64,000 nucleotides of DNA. It comes from Maribellus luteus. GTDB taxonomy: Bacteria; Bacteroidota; Bacteroidia; Bacteroidales; Prolixibacteraceae. Under the pieces are notes generated by a model. That model had not been told where the DNA came from, did not search any database, and worked only from the letters and a program-made list of their open reading frames with translations. The translations under genes and the position numbers were made by a program. Positions 45,361 to 51,926 of this stretch are shown here, in pieces; the stretch's first letter is position 1, and every line of letters starts with the position of its first letter. The DNA lies in the NCBI RefSeq assembly GCF_003576475.1, contig NZ_QWGR01000004.1, positions 186,001-250,000 of the forward strand, given 5' to 3'.

Positions 45361-45414
45361 TCAGACCAGGTCTGATTTCTGCCGGCTTCGCGCACGAGTC
45401 TGATGACGCTCACC
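45361..45414. repeat. Second copy of the CAGACCAGGTCTG block
   Basis: TCAGACCAGGTCTGATTTCT followed by GCCGGCTTC...CACGAGTCTGA, matching 43626-43680 except for a few bases. It lies between the peroxidase start and the GYD gene stop, 34 bp from the latter. The rest of 45130-45447 shows no gene. Confidence 0.75.
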
Positions 45415-45447
45415 GGCAAAGAGACAAGCGGGATTCCCTTCCCCTGT

Positions 45448-45780
45448 TCAGGGCAGCCAGTCGACACCGGGTGCACGGTATCTCCCGGTTTTTTTAGCCG
45501 CTTCGTCGATGTCTTCGGGGAGCATCAGCGGGATGCAGGTAACGCTTACCAGTCCGCTCGCCGATGCCTGCAACGAAAAGGCCGCCATGCTGCTGTTGTC
45601 GGGCATATCGAAAATGCCGTAAATATCGTATTCGCCAAAGGCGTAATAAACATTTTCCACGCTTCCTCCCAGCGAGCCCGCCAGTTCATGAATCACCGAA
45701 CGCCTGCCCGAACCTCCTTCGCTAAGCAAGCCCTGTACTCCTTCGCCAATGTATTTTCCGCAAACCAGGTACTTTGCCAT
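45448..45780 (-). CDS. GYD domain protein
   Basis: 110 residues from the ATG at 45780 (MAKYLVCGKYIGEGVQGLL); the frame runs further upstream but without family features. The GYD signature region is YYAFGEYDIYGIFDMPDNSS (usually FG.YD...), followed by VSVTCIPLMLPEDIDEAAKK. Small alpha/beta proteins of unknown role. It lies about 90 bp from the start of the AT-rich island. Confidence 0.82.
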   Translation of the reverse strand: MAKYLVCGKYIGEGVQGLLSEGGSGRRSVIHELAGSLGGSVENVYYAFGEYDIYGIFDMPDNSSMAAFSLQASASGLVSVTCIPLMLPEDIDEAAKKTGRYRAPGVDWLP

Positions 45781-45876
45781 CGTATTTCGATTTAAGACAC
45801 TACAGTCTGTTATGTAACTACAGCCTACGTCGTGGGGTGGAAATGGTTGCAAAGCGGATTGGGGCAAAACTCTTCT

Positions 45877-46018
45877 ACCCCTCGTTTGTAACGAGGGGTT
45901 TCGGGTTTATCGTTTTTAACGATAAGAAACTTCAAGCTTTTGTATGAATAGTATAAGGCTGTTTTTCTGTGTCGATACAATCGACTTGCTTTTTACCCCT
46001 CGTTGCAAACGAGGGGTA
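45877..46018. repeat. Cluster of four hairpins, all with 3-nt loops, at the island edge
   Basis: 45877-45899 ACCCCTCGTT TGT AACGAGGGGT; 45907-45925 TTATCGTT TTT AACGATAA; 45971-45985 GTCGAT ACA ATCGAC; 45994-46018 TACCCCTCGTT GCA AACGAGGGGTA. The outer two are near-identical REP-like palindromes. The cluster ends about 50 bp ahead of the glycosylase start. Confidence 0.8.
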
Positions 46019-46066
46019 GAGGAGTAATTTGCTATTTCGAGAGACTTATTAATTACCTTTATCCAT

Positions 46067-46735
46067 ATGGAAATTGAAGAAGAAAAGATTCAATATTTTC
46101 AGGAGAAGATTCTTGAATGGTACCAAGAAAATGGTCGACATTTTCCATGGAGAAATCCATCTGCAAGTAATTATGTAAAAATTATTTCCGAGGTGCTTTT
46201 ACAGCGCACAAAAGCTGAAACAGTCTCAAAATTTTTCCCAACGTTTGTTAAAAAGTATGCCTCTTGGAAACAACTTGGGAATGCGACAGAAGCTGAACTT
46301 CAAGATTTCTTGAAACCACTTGGATTATATAATCAGAGAGGAAGTAGGCTTTTTAAATTGGCCCAAGAAATGAAAAAGCGCAACGGAAGATTTCCCCAGA
46401 CCCGAGATGTTGTTGAGGAAATACCAATGATGGGTCAGTACATAACAAATGCCTATGAGTTATTCATATTAAACAAACCATCTCCACTTCTTGATGTAAA
46501 TATGGCACGTGCTCTTGAACGATATTTTGGCCCAAGAAAACTTGCTGATATCCGATACGATCCTTACCTCCAAGGTCTTTCAAAAAAAGTAGTACAGCAT
46601 CCAAAGTCAAAAGAAATCAATTGGGCTATCTTGGATTTCAGTGCATTAAATTGTAAACAAAGATCACCCTTATGCACAATCTGTTGTTTGAAAAATAATT
46701 GTAAGTATTACTCATCAGCAAAATCTGGAAATTAA
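46067..46735 (+). CDS. HhH-GPD DNA glycosylase, Mig-type thymine (T:G) glycosylase
   Basis: 222 residues. HhH-GPD fold with conserved ISEVLLQRTKAETV (Glu42), the hairpin-hairpin EEIPMMGQYITNAYELF (Tyr125) and LLDVNMARAL (catalytic Asp143), then the 4Fe-4S cluster site C196-x6-C203-x2-C206-x5-C212. Tyr125 where MutY has Ser and Nth has Lys is the mark of Mig.Mth-type enzymes, which cut T from T:G mismatches made when 5-methylcytosine deaminates. The gene stands directly ahead of a cytosine-5 methyltransferase, exactly the partner such a repair enzyme protects against. No MutY C-terminal A/G-specific domain. AT-rich, probably acquired with the island. Function strongly inferred, not tested. Confidence 0.85.
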   Translation: MEIEEEKIQYFQEKILEWYQENGRHFPWRNPSASNYVKIISEVLLQRTKAETVSKFFPTFVKKYASWKQLGNATEAELQDFLKPLGLYNQRGSRLFKLAQEMKKRNGRFPQTRDVVEEIPMMGQYITNAYELFILNKPSPLLDVNMARALERYFGPRKLADIRYDPYLQGLSKKVVQHPKSKEINWAILDFSALNCKQRSPLCTICCLKNNCKYYSSAKSGN

Positions 46736-46742
46736 AAAATCT

Positions 46743-46788
46743 TATTTTTGTTTAAAACCCGGATTTTTGTTACGATACCCGGTTTTTG
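46743..46788 (+). promoter_or_regulatory. -7-like box and 20-bp-spaced direct repeats before the methyltransferase
   Basis: TATTTTTG at 46743-46750 matches TAnnTTTG. Then ACCCGGATTTTTG at 46757 and ACCCGGTTTTTG at 46777 form a direct repeat 20 bp apart, ending 17 bp ahead of the methyltransferase ATG. Looks like a local promoter with an operator; the binding protein is unknown. Confidence 0.4.
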
Positions 46789-46804
46789 CTTTATTTTGCC
46801 CCAC

Positions 46805-48019
46805 ATGAAAGAAAAGACACCGATCTATATCGACCTTTTTGCTGGTTGCGGAGGACTATCGCTTGGGCTGCACAATGCCGGATGGAAAGGGTTATTTGCA
46901 ATTGAAAAAAACTCTGATGCCTTTAAGACGCTCGAATATAACCTTATCAAAAACAAAAATCATTTTGATTGGCCTGATTGGTTGCCACAGCAAAGTCATG
47001 AGATTAATGAACTGATTAAGAATTACAAAAAGAATTTAGAGGCTCTTAGAGGAAAAGTTGAATTAGTTGCCGGCGGCCCTCCGTGCCAAGGATTTTCAAC
47101 CGCAGGAAGAAGAAAGGAAAGTGATTCTCGCAATAACTTGGTAAAATCATATATAAAATTTATCGGTCTGGTTCAACCTAAACTATTATTCTTTGAGAAT
47201 GTAAAGGGATTCACCCAAGAGTTTAAAAAGAATAAAGATAAAGGCAAAAAGTATGCAAGTTATGTTGAGGAAGCATTGAAGAGGAAAGGCTACTATGTAA
47301 AAGGTCAGCTTATCAATTTTGGAGATTATGGTATTCCACAAAAAAGAACACGATTTATATTGGTAGGGATCCACAAAAGTGTTCAAGGAGCTAATAAACA
47401 AAAAGCAAAAGAGTTCTTTAATTTACTCGGGAAAAATCGATTTGAATTTTTGAAAGATAAAAACCTTTCTGTAAACACGAATTTAAAAGATGCGATATCT
47501 GATTTATTAAAAACAAATGGCGAAGTTCCTTCTCCTGATTCTTCTAATTTTAATGCTGGTATTTATTCAATCACAGGGAGTAAATACCAAGAACTAATGC
47601 GAGCCAATGTAATTGAAGAAATTCCAGACAGTCATCGTTTTGCTAACCATAAAGAAAAAACAGTTGCAAAATTTCAAGAGTTTATCTTATCAGACAGGAA
47701 GAATAAAAATTTAGGTAATGCAACACGAGAAAAACACAAAATAAAAAAGCACACAATTATTCCATTGGATGGTGAAGATAAAAGCCCAACCATAACAACT
47801 TTGCCCGACGATTACATTCATTATAGTGAACCTCGAATTTTAACTGTAAGAGAATACGCACGGATTCAATCATTCCCTGATTGGTATAAATTCCGGGGGA
47901 AATATACAACGGGAGGGAAACTTCGTACGCAAGAAGTTCCTCGTTATTCACAAATTGGTAATGCTATTCCGCCATTGTTTGGAGAACAAAGCGGTGAAGT
48001 GTTAAAACAGCTTTTATAA
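46805..48019 (+). CDS. DNA (cytosine-5-)-methyltransferase
   Basis: 404 residues from the ATG at 46805; the frame begins at 46748 but the extra 19 residues precede the family start. Transfers a methyl group from S-adenosylmethionine to C5 of cytosine in a specific sequence. Motif I IDLFAGCGGLSLGL, motif IV GGPPCQGFSTAG (catalytic Cys94), motif VI FFENVKGF, motif VIII GIPQKRTRFILVG, motifs IX-X ARIQSFPDWYKF and YSQIGNAIPPLFG. The variable target-recognition region lies at about residues 205-315. Its stop is immediately followed by the ATG of the next gene. Recognition sequence cannot be read from the protein. Confidence 0.95.
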   Translation: MKEKTPIYIDLFAGCGGLSLGLHNAGWKGLFAIEKNSDAFKTLEYNLIKNKNHFDWPDWLPQQSHEINELIKNYKKNLEALRGKVELVAGGPPCQGFSTAGRRKESDSRNNLVKSYIKFIGLVQPKLLFFENVKGFTQEFKKNKDKGKKYASYVEEALKRKGYYVKGQLINFGDYGIPQKRTRFILVGIHKSVQGANKQKAKEFFNLLGKNRFEFLKDKNLSVNTNLKDAISDLLKTNGEVPSPDSSNFNAGIYSITGSKYQELMRANVIEEIPDSHRFANHKEKTVAKFQEFILSDRKNKNLGNATREKHKIKKHTIIPLDGEDKSPTITTLPDDYIHYSEPRILTVREYARIQSFPDWYKFRGKYTTGGKLRTQEVPRYSQIGNAIPPLFGEQSGEVLKQLL

Positions 48020-50536
48020 ATGGCAAAAGTACATTTCAGAACAAATGTTGAGTTAAAAAGTATCATCGGGAAGGATTTAATTACTGATGACAATATTGCG
48101 GTCCTAGAACTTGTAAAGAATTCGTTTGATGCAGGCTCGAAAAAAGTGGATGTCATTTTTGAAAGTGTTATTCCAAAAATTGATGTCAAATCATATAAAA
48201 GGAAGAATAATTCAAAAATCATTATCTCTGATCAAGGTAAAGGCATGTCAAACTTTGATATTGAGAACAAATGGTTAAATATTGCCTACTCGGAGAAAAA
48301 AGAAAAAAAGGAGGAATACGGAAGAACGCTTGCAGGGAATAAAGGTGTTGGTCGATTTTCTTGTGATCGGTTAGGTAAATTTCTGACAATTTATACAAAG
48401 CAAGAGAATAGTGAGAATTTTATTCGGTTATCCATCGATTGGGAATTGTTTGAAAAGAAAGATGATATCAATTTTAATATTCAAGATGTTGAATTTGATT
48501 TATTCGAAATTAGTTCGATAGAGTTTCAATCAGAAACAAATATTGGTTCTTTTCAGTCAGGAACAGTTTTAATGATTTCTTCTCTAAGGGAAATTTGGAG
48601 TTATGATAAGATACTTGATTTGAAACGACAGCTTGAAAAATTAATTAATCCAAATCAATCATTTAAGTCTTCCAAGTTCGACATTAACATTATCGCTTCC
48701 GAATTCAAAGAGCAAGAAAAAAAGAAAGGGGAAAATGAAAAAATAAATGGGCTTGTAAAAAACCAAATATTTGAAAAATTGGATTTTAAGGTAACAAGCA
48801 TACAAGCAAAAATTACAAGAGATGGAAAATTCATCATTTCGATTTTAAAAGATAGGGGAAATTCAATATTTACATTAATTGAGAAGAATCCTTTTTACTT
48901 ACTAAAAAATGTAAAAACACATATATATTATCTTAATCCTTATTCTAAGGCTTATTTTAGAAAACAAACAGGCATTAGGTCGGTCGATTTTGGTTCTATT
49001 TCACTTTTTATAAATGGATTTAGAATACCTCCTTACGGTGATTTTGGTGACGACTGGCTTGGCATGGAAAGTCGTAAAGGCCAAGGAAGAACTAGATTTC
49101 TGGGAACGAGGGAAGTTATTGGTCGAATTGAGGTAAAGGATAATGATGATATTGCACTCGATGAAGAGAATGACGTATTTAAAATTATTTCTAGCAGAGC
49201 AGGGATTGTAAACAATGAAATATTTTCTCAACTAGCAAAGAGTACAGATCCTTATGGATTCTATTACAGAATTTTTAGGAGATTAGAGAGATTTGTTGTT
49301 GAAGGAATAAAATGGGATAGTGTTGCGGAGAGAAATTATTCTAAGCTTGAAAAAGAAGTTTTAAATCCAAGATGGGATGAGTCTAAAGAGAAATATGTTG
49401 AAGATTCATTATCTAGAAATAAAAGAGTTTACTCCGTCGTTCACAACATAATAGATACTAGAAAAGATGATTTGATCCGATTGAAGATAAATCAAGATTT
49501 TGTTTCAAATTTAATTAATGAACAAAAACAGAAAATCGATAAAGAACTTGAGACTATTACAAATCAAATAAATCAAAGTCATCTTTCTCCAGAAGAACTT
49601 AGTGATTTTATTGAAAGGTTAGAATCCTCAAATAAAGAATTAGAAGATTTTAATAATAAAGTTGGTGGAGGTGAGACCACTAAAACGCTAAAAGGCGATC
49701 TTGAAGCTAAAATAGAATTTCTGTCAAAACAAAAGGCAGAGCTTGAAAGTAAATTAAAGGAGGAAGAAGAACAAAGGAGAACGGCAGAAGAAGAACAAAA
49801 GAGGATTCAAGAAGAACTAGAATTAGAACGAGATAAGAACACCTATTTGCTAAGCACCAAAAGAAACATGAGTGAAGACGCAAAAGGTTTAATTCATAAT
49901 GTTAAGCAGACAAGTAAGAGATCGAAACAGAATGCTCAAAGTCTTTATGATGCATTTGTTCAGGATAATGTAAAAAAAAACCAGGCCTTAAAATTGTTGA
50001 GTACTATTATTTACAATTCGGAAAAAGCATTGAAAATTTCCAATTTAATTACCAGGGCAAATTTCAAAGCTAACCAGGACTATCAAGATGTGAATATTGT
50101 AAAATTCTTGGAACAATATCTGGATCTCTACAATGTAATATATGATGATAATGAAATTAATTTCGTGTTAGAGTCGAATGTTGAATCATTCTGGAAACGA
50201 ATCAGCATACTTGATATTTCGCTAATCATCGATGATTTAATTTCAAATTCCGATAAAGCCCATGCCAAATCGGTAAAAATTATTTTAGAAGAAGATAAGG
50301 ACTCAAACTTAATAATGATATTTACAGATGATGGTGATGGCCTATTACACAAATTCGAAAAAAATAGCGAGGTTATTTTTGAATTAGGTATCACTACCAC
50401 GGATGGTTCTGGAATTGGATTAAATTATGTTAGAAGGACGTTAGCGAAAATGCAAGGCAAGATTAGATTCCTTGGAAACAATAAATTCTTAAAGGGAGCC
50501 TCTTTTGAAATCGTTATTTCAAAATCATACAAATAA
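48020..50536 (+). CDS. Large protein with two GHKL ATPase domains (second kinase-like)
   Basis: 838 residues. Domain 1 (about 1-200) is an HSP90/MutL/MORC-type GHKL ATPase: VLELVKNSFDAG (Glu30, Asn34), IISDQGKGMS (Asp71) and GNKGVGRFSCDRLG. A middle part (about 200-490) of unknown fold follows, then a long coiled coil (about 495-615, Glu/Lys-rich). Next comes GLIHNVKQTSKRS with His626, resembling a histidine-kinase H box, and domain 2 (about 720-838) with the kinase pattern IDDLISNSDKA, IFTDDGDGL and GSGIGLNYVRRTLAKMQG. So it may be an ATP-driven DNA-binding sensor fused to a kinase. It directly follows the methyltransferase and is 6 bp ahead of a receiver-like gene. No receiver or DNA-binding domain seen. 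Confidence 0.85.
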   Translation: MAKVHFRTNVELKSIIGKDLITDDNIAVLELVKNSFDAGSKKVDVIFESVIPKIDVKSYKRKNNSKIIISDQGKGMSNFDIENKWLNIAYSEKKEKKEEYGRTLAGNKGVGRFSCDRLGKFLTIYTKQENSENFIRLSIDWELFEKKDDINFNIQDVEFDLFEISSIEFQSETNIGSFQSGTVLMISSLREIWSYDKILDLKRQLEKLINPNQSFKSSKFDINIIASEFKEQEKKKGENEKINGLVKNQIFEKLDFKVTSIQAKITRDGKFIISILKDRGNSIFTLIEKNPFYLLKNVKTHIYYLNPYSKAYFRKQTGIRSVDFGSISLFINGFRIPPYGDFGDDWLGMESRKGQGRTRFLGTREVIGRIEVKDNDDIALDEENDVFKIISSRAGIVNNEIFSQLAKSTDPYGFYYRIFRRLERFVVEGIKWDSVAERNYSKLEKEVLNPRWDESKEKYVEDSLSRNKRVYSVVHNIIDTRKDDLIRLKINQDFVSNLINEQKQKIDKELETITNQINQSHLSPEELSDFIERLESSNKELEDFNNKVGGGETTKTLKGDLEAKIEFLSKQKAELESKLKEEEEQRRTAEEEQKRIQEELELERDKNTYLLSTKRNMSEDAKGLIHNVKQTSKRSKQNAQSLYDAFVQDNVKKNQALKLLSTIIYNSEKALKISNLITRANFKANQDYQDVNIVKFLEQYLDLYNVIYDDNEINFVLESNVESFWKRISILDISLIIDDLISNSDKAHAKSVKIILEEDKDSNLIMIFTDDGDGLLHKFEKNSEVIFELGITTTDGSGIGLNYVRRTLAKMQGKIRFLGNNKFLKGASFEIVISKSYK

Positions 50537-50542
50537 CACACT

Positions 50543-51232
50543 ATGAATTTACTATTAATAGATAACGAAGACCTCACGGAATCTATATCAGACATTAATG
50601 ATTTAGCAGTAAAAAAAAGTATTCCAATTAAATGCTATCCCCTTCATGTCGGGCTGCCAGATGGAAATGATGTAATTGATGAAAATGGGAAAATAAGCTT
50701 GCAGTTAGTTCGTGATAAATTAGATAGACTATATGGGAATAGGCGTTTTCATATGGTAGCCTCTGATTTTAAGCTAAATGATGAAGAAATTGATGGGGTC
50801 GCAATTATTCGACAATTAAACGGAATCAGCAATACAAGAAAAGCAGCAAAGATTTTATATTCTGCAGAATTGGATGAAATTGTTCAGGGTTATCTTGAAA
50901 TATATAAAAAAGATGGTGATTTTGACCGGTCTTGGAGAGATTTTAAGGCGCTAATTACTTTGAATATTCTTGACTTTGTTATAAGAGACAAGATTGAAGA
51001 ATGCATTATAAATTTAATTGGTAAAAATGGCGATAATGGTGATGATTATATTGTTGATGAACTACTTTCGCACTCAGATTTGTCATTTAATCCATCGTTA
51101 GAGATTTACGAAGGAATGACATTAGGTGAAATAGCGGATCAATTAGTTAATAATGATTCTCAATCTCACAAATTCAAAAGAAAATTAATCCAACTCGCCG
51201 TCGCCGATCTTGTGAATTTGAACAATGAGTAA
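50543..51232 (+). CDS. Receiver-domain-like protein
   Basis: 229 residues. The N-terminal about 115 look like a response-regulator receiver: LLLIDNEDLTES (acidic pocket Asp7/Asp10), MVASDFKLNDEEIDGVAIIRQL (candidate phospho-acceptor Asp75 with the D..L/M....DG pattern) and KILYSAELDE (Ser107 in the Thr/Ser position). There is an insertion of about 25 residues (after residue 35) and no clear conserved Lys, so it may be a diverged or non-phosphorylated receiver. The C-terminal half is helical, unknown. It lies between a kinase-like gene and a protease-like gene with which it overlaps by 8 bp, so it probably links the two. Confidence 0.72.
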   Translation: MNLLLIDNEDLTESISDINDLAVKKSIPIKCYPLHVGLPDGNDVIDENGKISLQLVRDKLDRLYGNRRFHMVASDFKLNDEEIDGVAIIRQLNGISNTRKAAKILYSAELDEIVQGYLEIYKKDGDFDRSWRDFKALITLNILDFVIRDKIEECIINLIGKNGDNGDDYIVDELLSHSDLSFNPSLEIYEGMTLGEIADQLVNNDSQSHKFKRKLIQLAVADLVNLNNE

Positions 51233-51893
51233 ACTTTTGCATATTATTCATCCGAAAGACAATTCTACCGACTTCTTGGAAGAGATTCACACTTACCTCT
51301 CAGAAAAATATGAGGAACGAATTCATGTTAGTAGACTCCATACAAGGGAAGATCATAATTATATTTTTAAACAGATGCGGCAAATGCCCACCGATACTTT
51401 GTATTTGTTTTTTGGTCATGGCACAAGTACATGTTTGAGTGGAGCAATCACACGCGATTTTGAATACCCTCAATATATATCAGATGAACAGCTGCAAGTC
51501 TTTGAAGGCAAAAATGTAGTCTTGTTGTCTTGTAGATCTGATCAGTATCTTCAAAAATACTTCAAACAATGTAATTTAAAATCAGCAATAGGATTTCCGA
51601 ATATGATAACTGATGATATCGAAACAGAATATCCTGAACCGGAGTCATTTGAAGAAAAGGTTACTTCTGAAGATATATTAGCTTATAGAAAAATTCTTGT
51701 GGATGTTATGAAATATTCTCTGGATGATTATTTAAAAGGGAATTTTTCTTCGTCACAGCTAATTGATCGCATGAGACTAAGAATAAATAGAAAATTGATA
51801 AACTTTTATAAGGAAAATCCAAATAAAGGTCACTTGCCGTTTGGAATGATGTTGTCCGAGCTAGCTAATGATGTTAGTTATTTTTCGAATTAA
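51225..51893 (+). CDS. Predicted CHAT/caspase-like cysteine protease
   Basis: 222 residues. The pattern TLYLFFGHGTSTCLSGA (His65) followed about 35 residues later by KNVVLLSCRSDQYL (Cys103), then SAIGFPN, is that of caspase-fold (clan CD, CHAT-type) peptidases: a beta strand ending in His-Gly, and a second ending in the nucleophile Cys. The protein is one domain without a binding module, so recruitment would come from its partner. It overlaps the receiver-like gene by 8 bp. In defence systems such proteases often cut a partner or a host target after a trigger. Substrate unknown. Could be a non-catalytic relative, but both key residues are intact. Confidence 0.68.
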   Translation: MSKLLHIIHPKDNSTDFLEEIHTYLSEKYEERIHVSRLHTREDHNYIFKQMRQMPTDTLYLFFGHGTSTCLSGAITRDFEYPQYISDEQLQVFEGKNVVLLSCRSDQYLQKYFKQCNLKSAIGFPNMITDDIETEYPEPESFEEKVTSEDILAYRKILVDVMKYSLDDYLKGNFSSSQLIDRMRLRINRKLINFYKENPNKGHLPFGMMLSELANDVSYFSN

Positions 51894-51926
51894 TGTACAG
51901 AATAATTCAAGCCAAACATGTTTCTT

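Noticed and set aside
46028-46061. TTTG (46028) and TACCTTTA (46054) as promoter of the glycosylase gene
   Set aside because: Spacing is right, but transcription would start at about the ATG (leaderless), and the -7 box lacks the final G; left as a possibility only.
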